Shown: positions 17,626 to 25,847 of the stretch, in pieces
Layout: every line of letters begins with the position of its first letter
Position numbering within the stretch: the first letter of the stretch is position 1
Source of the DNA: Rhizobium sp. PDO1-076
Lineage (GTDB): Bacteria; Pseudomonadota; Alphaproteobacteria; Rhizobiales; Rhizobiaceae
Length of the DNA stretch: 64,000 nucleotides
Direction: 5' to 3'
NCBI RefSeq assembly: GCF_000247475.1
Contig: NZ_AHZC01000011.1
Span: forward strand, 1 to 64,000
Notes under the pieces: model-generated
What the model was told of the DNA's origin: nothing
Seen by the model: the letters and a program-made list of their open reading frames with translations, nothing else
Databases searched by the model: none
Made by a program: the position numbers and the translations under genes

Positions 17626-19722
17626 ATGACGGGCCAAACCCGCCTTCTCGATAATCGTTGGGATGATGCCTATGCTGCCAAGCTCGATGAGCCGGGCAAG
17701 CTGCTTTATCGTTCGAACCTGCTCGGTGCGGACAAGCGCATCACCAACTACGGCGGTGGCAATACCTCGGCCAAGGTGATGGAAACCGATCCGCTGACCG
17801 GTGAAAAGGTCAAGGTTCTCTGGGTCAAGGGCTCGGGGGGCGACGTCGGGACGATCAAGCTCGATGGCTTCTCCACCCTCTACCAAGACAAGCTCGAAGC
17901 CTTGAAGGGAATCTACAAGGGCGTGCATGACGAAGATCGCATGGTCGGCTTCCTGCCCCATTGCACCTTCAACCTGAACCCGCGCGCGGCATCGATCGAC
18001 ACGCCTTTGCACGGTTTCGTGCCGTTCACGCATGTCGACCACATGCATCCGGACGCGATCATTGCGGTCGCGGCCTCCAAGAATTCCAAGGAACTGACGC
18101 AAGCCATCTTCGGTGCCGATATCGGTTGGCTGCCTTGGCGCCGTCCGGGCTTCCAGCTCGGTCTCGATCTCGAAGCCTTCGTCAAGGCGAACCCGAATGC
18201 CAAGGGTGTGGTGCTTGAAAGCCACGGTCTCTTCACCTGGGCGAATGACGCCAAGGATTGCTACCTGCTGACGCTCGAAATCATCAACAAGGCGATCGAG
18301 TGGTTTGCCAAGGAAACCGAAGGCAAGACCATCTTCGGCGGCGCCATTTCTAAGAGCCTGCCGGTTGCCGAGCGTCGCGCCATCGCGGCCAGGCTGATGC
18401 CGGAAATTCGCGGCCGGATCGGCAAGGCGGAGCGCAAGCTCGGCCATTTCGACGATCAGGACGCCGTGCTCGAATTCGTCAACTCCAAGCAGTTGCAGCC
18501 GCTCGGTGCGCTCGGCACGTCTTGCCCCGACCATTTCCTGCGCACCAAGATCCGTCCGCTGATCGTCGATTTCGATCCGGCCAAGCCGGATGTCGATGCC
18601 GTTCTTGCCGGTCTCGACAAGGCGCTTGAGGACTACCGCGCCGACTACACGCGCTATTATGAAGCCTGCAAGCACGACAACTCGCCGAAGATCCGCGATC
18701 CCAATCCGGTAATCTTCCTGGTGCCGGGCGTCGGCATGCTGTCCTTTGCCAAGGACAAGGCAACGGCCCGCATCGCCGGCGAGTTCTATGTGAATGCGAT
18801 CAACGTGATGAAGGGTGCCTCAACGGTTTCCGAATATCAGGGGCTGCCGGAACAGGAAGCCTTCGACATCGAATACTGGCTGCTGGAAGAAGCGAAACTC
18901 CAGCGCATGCCGAAGCCGAAGAGCCTGGCTGGCAAAGTCGCCTTCGTCACCGGCGGTGCCGGCGGCATCGGCCGCGCTACGGCCGAACGGCTGGTCTCGG
19001 AAGGCGCCTGCGTGGTCTTGGCCGATATCGATGCCAAGGCGCTTGCGGATACGACGGCAGACTTTACCAAGCGTCACGGCGGCGATGCTGTGCGTTCGGT
19101 GCCGCTCGACGTGACCCAGGAAGATGCGGTTCTGCAGTCCTTCCTCGAAGCTTCGGTCGAATTCGGCGGCGTCGACATTCTGGTCTCGAATGCCGGTATC
19201 GCGTCCTCGGCTCCGGTCGAAGATACGACGCTTGCGATGTGGAACAAGAATATCGACATTCTCGCGACCGGCTATTTCCTCGTTTCGCGCGAAGCCTTCC
19301 GCCTGTTCCGCCGTCAGGGGCTGGGCGGCAACGTCGTCTTCGTCGCTTCGAAGAACGGTCTTGCTTCGTCACCCAATGCTTCGGCCTATTGCACGGCCAA
19401 AGCTGCGGAAATCCATCTTGCGCGGTGCCTGGCACTGGAAGGTGCAGATGCCGGCATCCGCGTCAACACAGTCAACCCGGATGCCGTCTTGCGCGGTTCG
19501 AAGATCTGGAACGGCGAATGGCGCGAGCAGCGTGCGGCGTCCTCGAAGATCGAGGTGGACGATCTCGAGGAGCACTACCGCAAGCGCTCGATGTTGAAGC
19601 TCAACGTGTTCCCGGAAGACATTGCCGAGGCGATCTACTTCCTGGCGTCCGACCTTTCAGCCAAGTCGACCGGCAACATCATTAATGTCGATGCCGGCAA
19701 CGCCCAGAGCTTTACCCGATAA
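17626..19722 (+). CDS. rhaD: Bifunctional rhamnulose-1-phosphate aldolase / short-chain dehydrogenase
   Basis: 698-residue two-domain enzyme. The first part (about 1-420) is a class II aldolase that splits L-rhamnulose 1-phosphate into dihydroxyacetone phosphate and L-lactaldehyde; note NYGGGNTSAK, WVKGSGGDVG and the His-rich PFTHVDHMHPDAI. From about residue 430 a short-chain dehydrogenase follows, with the NAD-binding VTGGAGGIGRATAERL and active-site SAYCTAKAA, expected to oxidise lactaldehyde. GGGAGG precedes the ATG by 5 nt. It is divergent from rhaR and followed by a strong bidirectional hairpin. Confidence 0.94.
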   Translation: MTGQTRLLDNRWDDAYAAKLDEPGKLLYRSNLLGADKRITNYGGGNTSAKVMETDPLTGEKVKVLWVKGSGGDVGTIKLDGFSTLYQDKLEALKGIYKGVHDEDRMVGFLPHCTFNLNPRAASIDTPLHGFVPFTHVDHMHPDAIIAVAASKNSKELTQAIFGADIGWLPWRRPGFQLGLDLEAFVKANPNAKGVVLESHGLFTWANDAKDCYLLTLEIINKAIEWFAKETEGKTIFGGAISKSLPVAERRAIAARLMPEIRGRIGKAERKLGHFDDQDAVLEFVNSKQLQPLGALGTSCPDHFLRTKIRPLIVDFDPAKPDVDAVLAGLDKALEDYRADYTRYYEACKHDNSPKIRDPNPVIFLVPGVGMLSFAKDKATARIAGEFYVNAINVMKGASTVSEYQGLPEQEAFDIEYWLLEEAKLQRMPKPKSLAGKVAFVTGGAGGIGRATAERLVSEGACVVLADIDAKALADTTADFTKRHGGDAVRSVPLDVTQEDAVLQSFLEASVEFGGVDILVSNAGIASSAPVEDTTLAMWNKNIDILATGYFLVSREAFRLFRRQGLGGNVVFVASKNGLASSPNASAYCTAKAAEIHLARCLALEGADAGIRVNTVNPDAVLRGSKIWNGEWREQRAASSKIEVDDLEEHYRKRSMLKLNVFPEDIAEAIYFLASDLSAKSTGNIINVDAGNAQSFTR

Positions 19723-19735
19723 GCTATCCTCCTGG

Positions 19736-19767
19736 GTCCCGCGGCGGCGCAAATGCCGCTGCGGGAC
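19736..19767. terminator. Bidirectional terminator between rhaD and the PMP3-like gene
   Basis: 13-bp stem GTCCCGCGGCGGC / GCCGCTGCGGGAC (one G-T pair) with a 6-nt loop, 13 bp after the rhaD stop and 5 bp from the stop of the converging small gene. T-rich sequence follows on the plus strand. Confidence 0.75.
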
Positions 19768-19772
19768 TGACC

Positions 19773-19931
19773 TTACTTTCTGAGAATAACCCAGATTGCA
19801 TGGATTATACCCGGCACATAGCCGCAGAGTGTCAGCAGGATATTCAGCCAGAATTGAAGGCCGATACCGACCTGGAGGAAAACGCCGACAGGCGGCAGGA
19901 TAATGGCAAGCAGAATGCGTAGAACGTCCAT
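19773..19931 (-). CDS. PMP3/YqaE (UPF0057) small membrane protein
   Basis: 52-residue, almost wholly hydrophobic protein, MDVLRILLAIILPPVGVFLQ then LNILLTLCGYVPGIIHAIWV, which matches the PMP3/YqaE family: two transmembrane helices, with LPPVGVFL and the GYVPGIIHA hairpin. Members are small stress-induced inner-membrane proteins linked to membrane potential or salt stress. GGAG is 5 nt upstream of the ATG at 19931. It lies on the opposite strand between rhaD and rhaI, so it interrupts what would otherwise be a rhaDI operon. Confidence 0.93.
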   Translation of the reverse strand: MDVLRILLAIILPPVGVFLQVGIGLQFWLNILLTLCGYVPGIIHAIWVILRK

Positions 19932-20006
19932 GATGACTCCGGTTCTCTGGATTGGTTCAGTTAAACGCGGATGGAACAAAATCGTTCGCGTGAGGAGGAG
20001 GAAATA

Positions 20007-21299
20007 ATGACGGACAGCAAGATTTCGGGCGATTTCATCGCCGAAGACAATGACAAGCGCGCAGCTGCGCTCAAATCCGATTACGCGGCGCTCGGCGAGA
20101 AGCTGGCGCGTAGCAATATTGACATCAACGCGGTTACCGCCAAGGTCGCCGAATTCTTCGTCGCCGTTCCGTCCTGGGGTGTGGGTACCGGGGGCACCCG
20201 ATTTGCCCGCTTTCCGGGCCTTGGCGAACCGCGCCATATCTTCGACAAGCTCGATGACTGCTCTGTCATCAACGAACTGACCCGCGCGACACCGACGGTT
20301 TCGCTGCATATACCGTGGGACAAGACCGATCCTAAGGAGTTGAAGGCCAAGGGCGACCAGCTCGGTCTCGGCTTCGACGCGATGAACTCGAATACATTCT
20401 CCGACGCGCCGGATCAGGCGAATTCCTACAAATACGGCTCGCTCAGCCATGTGGATGCGGCGACCCGCGCGCAGGCCGTCGAACATAACATCGAATGCAT
20501 CGAGATCGGCAATGCGATCGGCTCGAAGGCGCTGACCGTGTGGGTTGGTGATGGCTCGAACTTCCCCGGACAGACGAATTTCACCAGGAGCTTCGAGCGC
20601 TATCTCGCGGCCATGGCGGATATCTACAAGGCGTTGCCGGATGACTGGCGGCTGTTTTCCGAGCACAAGATGTACGAGCCCGCTTTCTATTCGACGGTCG
20701 TGCAGGACTGGGGCACGAGCTATCTGATCGCCCAGACGCTTGGCCCGAAGGCGCAATGCCTCGTCGACCTCGGGCATCATGCGCCCAATACCAATATCGA
20801 AATGATCGTTGCCCGACTGATCCAGTTCGGCAAGCTCGGTGGTTTCCACTTCAACGATTCCAAGTATGGCGACGACGATCTCGATGCCGGTTCTGTCGAG
20901 CCTTACCGCCTGTTCCTGGTGTTCAACGAGCTGGTCGACGCCGAGTATCGCGGCGTAAAGGGCTTCCATCCGGCTCATATGATCGACCAGAGCCACAATG
21001 TGACCGATCCGATCGAAAGCCTGATCTCGAGTGCCAATGAAATCCGTCGCGCCTATGCGCAGGCGCTTCTGGTCGATCGTGCAGCACTTGAAGGTTACCA
21101 GAACGGCAATGACGCGCTGATGGCGACGGAAACATTGAAGCGTGCCTACCGCACCGATGTCGAAGCGATCCTGGCCGAAGCCCGTCGTCGCACCGGTGGG
21201 GCTATCGATCCGATCGCATCCTATCGCGCCAGCGGTTACCGGGCAAAGGTCGCGGCCGAACGTCCGGCAGTGAAGGGCGGTTCGGGCGGCATCGTCTGA
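20007..21299 (+). CDS. rhaI: L-rhamnose isomerase, rhizobial type
   Basis: 430-residue sugar isomerase that converts L-rhamnose to L-rhamnulose, of the TIM-barrel type found with RhaD in rhizobia (distinct from E. coli RhaA). Metal-site sequence is visible in LFSEHKMYEPAFYS, LVDLGHHAPNTNIE and GFHFNDSKYGDDDLD. The start at 20007 (MTDSKISGDF) has GAGGAGGA 4 nt upstream; the longer frame from 19971 would read through that ribosome-binding site. It is followed by a strong bidirectional terminator. It needs its own promoter or read-through past the rhaD terminator. Confidence 0.92.
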   Translation: MTDSKISGDFIAEDNDKRAAALKSDYAALGEKLARSNIDINAVTAKVAEFFVAVPSWGVGTGGTRFARFPGLGEPRHIFDKLDDCSVINELTRATPTVSLHIPWDKTDPKELKAKGDQLGLGFDAMNSNTFSDAPDQANSYKYGSLSHVDAATRAQAVEHNIECIEIGNAIGSKALTVWVGDGSNFPGQTNFTRSFERYLAAMADIYKALPDDWRLFSEHKMYEPAFYSTVVQDWGTSYLIAQTLGPKAQCLVDLGHHAPNTNIEMIVARLIQFGKLGGFHFNDSKYGDDDLDAGSVEPYRLFLVFNELVDAEYRGVKGFHPAHMIDQSHNVTDPIESLISSANEIRRAYAQALLVDRAALEGYQNGNDALMATETLKRAYRTDVEAILAEARRRTGGAIDPIASYRASGYRAKVAAERPAVKGGSGGIV

Positions 21300-21327
21300 G
21301 CGGTCCCATTCGATGGCGCAAATGAAA

Positions 21328-21353
21328 ACGCCCGGACCGCAAGGTCCGGGCGT
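21328..21353. terminator. Bidirectional intrinsic terminator of rhaI and the Bax-inhibitor-like gene
   Basis: Perfect 11-bp stem ACGCCCGGACC / GGTCCGGGCGT with a GCAA tetraloop. CTCTCTTT follows on the plus strand and TTTTCATTT on the minus strand. It lies between the converging stops at 21299 and 21396. Confidence 0.9.
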
Positions 21354-21395
21354 CTCTCTTTGGGTGCTTCTCCCGACGCTATTTTGAGCGTTCTG

Positions 21396-22115
21396 TTATT
21401 CTTCGCGCTGGCCGGTCAGGCTCAGCAGCATCTGGAACAAGTTGACGAAGTTCAGATAAAGCGACAGCGCGCCGAAGACGGCCAGCTTCTGCTGGCTCTC
21501 CTGGTCGACGTTCTCGGCATACTGTTCCTTGATGTTCTGCGTGTCGTAGGCAGTCAGGCCGACGAAGACCACAACACCGATGACCGAGACTGCGAACTGC
21601 AGGGCGCTCGAGCCGAGGAAGATGTTGACGACCGAGGCGATCACAATACCGATCAGGCCCATCATCAGGAACGAACCCATCTTCGCCAGATCACGCTTGG
21701 TCGTGTAGCCATAGAGGCTGGTCGCGCCGAACATGGTGGCGGTGATGAAGAAGGTGCGTGCGATCGATGCGCCGGTGAAGACCAGGAACACCGATGCCAG
21801 CGAGAGGCCCATCACTGCGCAGAAGGCCCAGAAAGCCATCTGTGCGCTCGAAGCCGACATGGTCTGGATGCGGAACGAGAAGAAGAAGACGAAGGCAAGC
21901 GGCGCAAGCATCACGACCCATTTCAATGGGGACGAGAAGATCGGCACATAGAGGGCGGGCGTCGAGCCGACGAAGTAGGCGACCAGGCCGGTGATGGCCA
22001 GGCCAAGCCCCATATAGTTGTAGACGCGCAGCATGTGCTGGCGCAGGCCCTCGTCGAAAAGGGCAGCGGACTGTGCCTGGCTACCGTAGCCGAAGCGGTT
22101 CTGGATAGGATCCAT
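21396..22115 (-). CDS. Bax inhibitor-1 family (YccA/YbhL-like) membrane protein
   Basis: 239-residue integral membrane protein with seven or so transmembrane segments (MGLGLAITGLVAYFVG, WVVMLAPLAFVFFFSF, QMAFWAFCAVMGLSLAS, FFITATMFGATSLYGY, SFLMMGLIGIVIASVVN, FAVSVIGVVVFVGLTAYD) and the family's acidic pore-end motif AYDTQNIKE. Bacterial members act in membrane stress or as H+/Ca2+-linked channels, and no specific role can be read here. The start at 22115 (MDPIQNRFGYG) has AAGGAGG 9 nt upstream. It lies 38 bp after the anti-sigma gene and may share its transcript. Confidence 0.93.
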   Translation of the reverse strand: MDPIQNRFGYGSQAQSAALFDEGLRQHMLRVYNYMGLGLAITGLVAYFVGSTPALYVPIFSSPLKWVVMLAPLAFVFFFSFRIQTMSASSAQMAFWAFCAVMGLSLASVFLVFTGASIARTFFITATMFGATSLYGYTTKRDLAKMGSFLMMGLIGIVIASVVNIFLGSSALQFAVSVIGVVVFVGLTAYDTQNIKEQYAENVDQESQQKLAVFGALSLYLNFVNLFQMLLSLTGQREE

Positions 22116-22153
22116 CGTCAAGTACCTCCTTGGTGAGTTCAGTAAACGTGCGT

Positions 22154-22927
22154 TCAATAAAGGGTGCGTGCGAGTTTGCGGGCCTTGTCGGCCAGCGCAT
22201 CCGCGTTTCGGGTTTCGGAGATCAGCGCGTAGGCGACTTCGCCAATCTGCCAATAGGCTGCCTGCGTTTCACCTTCCTGCTGCAGCAAGACCTGCTGGAC
22301 GGCGAAGGTGCCTGGGCGAACGGCAAAAAGAGACAGACGCTCGCCCTTGCCGGCCTCGACTTCGAGCTCGACGCTCGGCCCATAGGTCGAGGGGAAAACC
22401 TGCGCGTTCCGGATCGACCAGTGCGCCGGCATCTCCGGCATCACGATCGCGGTTGCCGAACGGATGTCCGCCGGGTCGAAGGCATCTACCTCTGACTGCG
22501 ACGGCATCTGTTGGCGCAGTTCCGCGGTCTGGTGGGCGCGCATGGCTTCCTCGACAAATGCCGGCGGCGGTACGGACGCGACGACCTCTCCGACACCCAG
22601 CGGAGCGATCCAGCCGTGGGCGGCCCAGCCCGCGCCGACGAACAGCGTTATCATCGCGGCACGACGAAACAGGTCGAAGGTCCGGCGACGGCTGAACGCT
22701 CTTTCAAGCGTTCGTGCGGCATCGCGGGTTTCGATCTTGCTGACGCTCGGCAGGCCGGCAAGCGACAGCCGAAGTTCGTCGCGCACGCGCAGGTCAGCCA
22801 TCACCTGGGCGGCTACTTCAGGGCGCTCCGACAGATAGGCTTCCACCTCGATGCGGCGACCGACATCGAGCTGATCGTCGACATAGGCGTGCAGGTCGGC
22901 TTCGATTACGGGATCATTGCTGGTCAT
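22154..22927 (-). CDS. Anti-sigma factor (membrane-anchored, non-zinc type)
   Basis: 257-residue protein that begins with a typical anti-sigma N-terminus (EADLHAYVDDQLDVGRR, then VEAYLSERPEVAAQV) but lacks the HxxxCxxC zinc motif. One transmembrane helix is visible at about residues 88-108, followed by a periplasmic domain of about 150 residues. It would hold the ECF sigma factor encoded just upstream until an envelope signal arrives. The start at 22927 (MTSNDP, GGAGG 8 nt upstream) overlaps the sigma gene by 14 bp; an upstream in-frame TTG is the alternative. Confidence 0.85.
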   Translation of the reverse strand: MTSNDPVIEADLHAYVDDQLDVGRRIEVEAYLSERPEVAAQVMADLRVRDELRLSLAGLPSVSKIETRDAARTLERAFSRRRTFDLFRRAAMITLFVGAGWAAHGWIAPLGVGEVVASVPPPAFVEEAMRAHQTAELRQQMPSQSEVDAFDPADIRSATAIVMPEMPAHWSIRNAQVFPSTYGPSVELEVEAGKGERLSLFAVRPGTFAVQQVLLQQEGETQAAYWQIGEVAYALISETRNADALADKARKLARTLY

Positions 22928-23459
22928 CGGGGGTGCCTCCAACGATGCGTAGGTGGGTCACCTGAGCGGTCCCTTCCTTGTCTTCAATTGCGCGAAGGCG
23001 GGCTCTCGCCCGCGAGATGCGCGACATCAGCGTTCCGACCGGAATGCCGAGCACATTTGCGGCTTCCTGATAGGACAGTTCTTCCATGGCCACGAGATGC
23101 AGCGCTTCGCGCTGGTCTTCCGGCAGAGCCAGAAACGCATTTCGAACCTGTTTAAGCCGAACGGAATGTTCCTGGTCGGCCGGTATCGACTGCGGCACCA
23201 GGTCCAGCGTAGCCGCATCGCGTCTCACAGTGGCGCGCTTGTAGCGCAAGCGGTCGATATGCGTGTTGTGCAGGACCGAAAGCAGCCAGTTGCGGATATT
23301 GGCGCCGGTGCGGAAGGTCGATTGCTTTTCAAGCGCGCGCACCAGCGTGTCGTGCACCAGATCTTCGGCTTCATCCGGATCACGCGCCAGGGATCGTGCA
23401 TAGCGTCGCAAGGCTGCGAGCTGTCCAATCACGTTGAAAGGGTGCGTTCCGGGTTTCAT
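22914..23459 (-). CDS. ECF-family RNA polymerase sigma factor
   Basis: 181-residue ECF sigma factor with region 2 (RYARSLARDPDEAEDLVHDT, then NIRNWLLSVLHNTHIDRLR) and region 4 (LPEDQREALHLVAMEELSYQ, then NVLGIPVGTLMSRISRARAR). It overlaps its anti-sigma gene by 14 bp. Upstream is a GGAAT-N17-CGTA motif that resembles ECF promoters and may make it self-regulated. If that promoter is used the mRNA would begin almost at the ATG at 23459. Confidence 0.93.
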   Translation of the reverse strand: MKPGTHPFNVIGQLAALRRYARSLARDPDEAEDLVHDTLVRALEKQSTFRTGANIRNWLLSVLHNTHIDRLRYKRATVRRDAATLDLVPQSIPADQEHSVRLKQVRNAFLALPEDQREALHLVAMEELSYQEAANVLGIPVGTLMSRISRARARLRAIEDKEGTAQVTHLRIVGGTPDDQQ

Positions 23460-23468
23460 GCCTCAGTA

Positions 23469-23496
23469 TACGAACCCCGGGAGATGTTTATTCCCC
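23469..23496 (-). promoter_or_regulatory. Candidate ECF-type autoregulatory promoter
   Basis: The minus strand reads GGGGAATAAA (23496-23487) and, 17 bp after GGAAT, CGTATA (23472-23467). This is the GGAAT/CGTA pattern of several ECF groups, 10 bp in front of the sigma gene. Confidence 0.5.
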
Positions 23497-23525
23497 GATG
23501 ATCAAAAATATTTTGGCCCGCTCGA

Positions 23526-24164
23526 TTATGCGCCGATTGCCCAACCAAGGCTGCGCAGTGCGCCATAGATCAGGCCGCCGGAGGTTGCCAGCGCAATGAT
23601 GCCAAGCGCAACTCCGAGCATGGCCACCAAGCCATCCCGCTCCATCAGCCCGAGGGCGATCATGACCAGGGCGGCAACCGGCAGGAAGTTGCCGAACGGA
23701 ATGGGCAGGGCGACGGCAATGGCCAGCAGGAAAACCGGAATGCCCAGCAGCGCTTGTGCCGTGCGGCCGGCAAAATGGCGCATGCGGTTGCGGCGCAGGA
23801 GCGTTTCAACGCGCAGGACCAGCGGGCTGGTATAGCGGACCATCAGGCTTATCACCTTTGCCGATATGCGTCGTCGACCAAGAAACGCGGGCAGCCATAT
23901 GCGCTGGAAGCCGGCCATGACCTGCACGGAAATGATGGCGAGACAGGTGCCAAAGACCATGCCGAAGGGACCGGGTATCGGGGTCAGCGCGGGCAGGGAC
24001 AAGATCAGAATGGCGAAGGCGATGCTGGTCCGGCCCATGGCTGCCAGCAATTCGTCAAGGCTGACCGAACCTGCGGTATCCGCATGGCTCACCAGCATCG
24101 CCAATCGCAAAGAAGCGACGCCGGGCTTGCGGTCATTGTTCGGTGACATGTCAGGGTCGCTCAT
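23526..24164 (-). CDS. exoD: ExoD family membrane protein
   Basis: 212-residue membrane protein of the ExoD family, first known from Sinorhizobium exopolysaccharide mutants; its biochemical role is unsettled. Typical sequence: LDELLAAMGRTSIAFAILIL followed by LPALTPIPGPFGMVFGTC, then FLLAIAVALPIPFGNFLP and ALVMIALGLMERDGLVAM. The start at 24164 (MSDPDMSPN) has AGGA 6 nt upstream; the longer frame to 24368 adds sequence with no family similarity. It is upstream of, and divergent from, the small protein at 24367. Confidence 0.88.
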   Translation of the reverse strand: MSDPDMSPNNDRKPGVASLRLAMLVSHADTAGSVSLDELLAAMGRTSIAFAILILSLPALTPIPGPFGMVFGTCLAIISVQVMAGFQRIWLPAFLGRRRISAKVISLMVRYTSPLVLRVETLLRRNRMRHFAGRTAQALLGIPVFLLAIAVALPIPFGNFLPVAALVMIALGLMERDGLVAMLGVALGIIALATSGGLIYGALRSLGWAIGA

Positions 24165-24309
24165 CTCATTTCCTGCTCGTTTCGCGGGGGGACATGTAGG
24201 ATCGGCTGGCGTCAACACAAGGCGGGGCAGGTCGGTTGCTGTTGCGCCGTGGAGACGGTCGCCGCTTCGCATGTCGCCGGAACGCATGTCAGGCCAGTGG
24301 AACCCTTGA

Positions 24310-24334
24310 GGAACTCTTTGGCGGTCGCTGTGTT
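24310..24334 (+). promoter_or_regulatory. Candidate EcfG (general stress) promoter
   Basis: GGAAC (24310-24314), 16 bp, then TGTT (24331-24334). This matches the alphaproteobacterial EcfG pattern GGAAC-N16/17-(c)GTT, with the start site about 24 bp before the ATG at 24367. Confidence 0.5.
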
Positions 24335-24366
24335 GTTCTCCCATGACAACAGAGGAGATATCGAAC

Positions 24367-24657
24367 ATGGCCGACGTTGAAGCAGCAAAACATCACAACA
24401 GCCAGTCGCCGACAACGAGTGGTCCGGTGGCCGGCCCGCAGGCGCACCGCGCCGAACAGGGCGGCAAGGCCCCAGCCGAACGCGAGCCTTCAGGGGAGCG
24501 GAAGGGGGCTATCGCGGAGGATGAAAAGCAGACGAAAAGCAGCGGGCCGGTGGCTGGACCGCATGCGCGCAAGGATTTGCAGGACGACATGAAGACGCCC
24601 GGAACGGGAGCATTGCCCGATTCCGGCACGCGCGAAGTGGATGTCGGTCCCGATTGA
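24367..24657 (+). CDS. Small hydrophilic protein with a duplicated SGPVAGP motif
   Basis: 96-residue, highly polar, probably disordered protein of unknown function. Two copies of SGPVAGP followed by QAHR or HARK occur at about residues 18-28 and 59-70. There is no signal peptide or membrane segment. The start at 24367 has GAGGAG 9 nt upstream; an in-frame ATG at 24343 lacks a site. An EcfG-like promoter lies just upstream, which suggests a general-stress protein, but this is inference. Confidence 0.7.
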   Translation: MADVEAAKHHNSQSPTTSGPVAGPQAHRAEQGGKAPAEREPSGERKGAIAEDEKQTKSSGPVAGPHARKDLQDDMKTPGTGALPDSGTREVDVGPD

Positions 24658-24688
24658 CCGAAACTCTCTTTCAGGCATCAAGATCATG

Positions 24689-24719
24689 GTTCAGGCCGGC
24701 GCGTGACGCCGGCCTGAAC
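24689..24719. terminator. Bidirectional terminator
   Basis: Perfect 13-bp stem GTTCAGGCCGGCG / CGCCGGCCTGAAC with a 5-nt loop, followed on the plus strand by GAGTTTT. It lies between the converging ends of the small stress protein and the DUF475 gene. Confidence 0.85.
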
Positions 24720-24740
24720 GAGTTTTGGGTCGTCTAACAA

Positions 24741-25847
24741 TCAGATATTGTCGGCAACTGCTTCATGGGCCATCCGCGCCTCTTCCTCGCGTTCCCGCCT
24801 GTTGTAGCGGATCGAGGACCAGAGCGAGACACCGATCAAGCCTGCGCCGCCCAAGCCGGTGATCACTTCGGGGATGTGTACCAGCGTCTGGAAATACATG
24901 ATCACCGAGAGGATCAGGATGGCATAGAAGGCGCCGTGTTCCAGATAGCGGTATTCCGCCAACGTGCCCTTTTCCACCAGCATGATGGTCATCGAGCGCA
25001 CATACATGGCGCCGATCCCGAGGCCGATCGCGATGACGAAGAGGTTCTGCGTCAGGGCGAAGGCGCCGATAACGCCGTCGAAGGAGAAGCTGGCATCGAG
25101 CACTTCGAGATAGATGAACGCGCCGAGGCCACCCTTGGCCGCTTCACTCATGGCCTTTTGCGAGGCATCCAGCAGTCCACCCAGCACTTCAACTGCCAGG
25201 AATGTCACCAGGCCATAGATGGCCGAATAGACAAAGGTGGTCGCATCTTCACCTTCCAGAAGGTTGGAAAAGACGAGGATCAGGATCAGAACAAAGGCGA
25301 TCTCAATGCCCTTGATCGAGGCCGAGCGCGCCATGTGCTTCTCGATGACCTCGATCCAGTGCACGTCCTTCTCATGATTGAAGAAATAGGTCAGGCCGAC
25401 CATCATCAGGAAGGTGCCGCCGAAGGCTGCGATCGGCAGATGGGCGTCGTTCATGATGCGGGCATATTCGGCCGGCTCGCGGGCTGCCAGGATCACAGCC
25501 TCGATCGGCCCGATCTTCGCTGCAATCACGACGATCAGCAGCGGGAACACGATGCGCATGCCGAAGACGGCGATGATGATGCCCCAGGTCAGGAAGCGAT
25601 GCTGCCAGACAGGCGTCATGTCTTTCAGCTTGTTGGCATTGACGATCGCATTGTCGAAGGACAGCGATATTTCCAGGACTGCGAGTACCGCGCAGATGAA
25701 GAAGACGGTTGCCATGCCACCGATCGTGCCGGTCGATTGCCAGCCCAGTACGCCACCGAGGACGAGCCCGAGAAAGGTGACGATGAAGGCCCAGCGGAAA
25801 TAGCCAAGCGTGCTGGTGCCGCTTTTGAGTGAGAGGGGAGCGTTCAT
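24741..25847 (-). CDS. DUF475 family (TerC superfamily) integral membrane protein
   Basis: 368-residue polytopic membrane protein. It carries the repeated acidic motif of the TerC/DUF475 group: LEISLSFDNAIVNANKL in the N-terminal half and LEVLDASFSFDGVIGAFAL in the C-terminal half, each within hydrophobic helices. Members are linked to metal-ion export or tellurium resistance, but the substrate of DUF475 proteins is not known to me. The gene converges on the small protein at 24367 and has a long 378-bp upstream region. Confidence 0.92.
   Translation of the reverse strand: MNAPLSLKSGTSTLGYFRWAFIVTFLGLVLGGVLGWQSTGTIGGMATVFFICAVLAVLEISLSFDNAIVNANKLKDMTPVWQHRFLTWGIIIAVFGMRIVFPLLIVVIAAKIGPIEAVILAAREPAEYARIMNDAHLPIAAFGGTFLMMVGLTYFFNHEKDVHWIEVIEKHMARSASIKGIEIAFVLILILVFSNLLEGEDATTFVYSAIYGLVTFLAVEVLGGLLDASQKAMSEAAKGGLGAFIYLEVLDASFSFDGVIGAFALTQNLFVIAIGLGIGAMYVRSMTIMLVEKGTLAEYRYLEHGAFYAILILSVIMYFQTLVHIPEVITGLGGAGLIGVSLWSSIRYNRREREEEARMAHEAVADNI

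Noticed and set aside
17626-19722. rhaD read as two separate genes (aldolase and dehydrogenase)
   Set aside because: The frame is continuous through both domains, and this fused form is the usual one in rhizobia.
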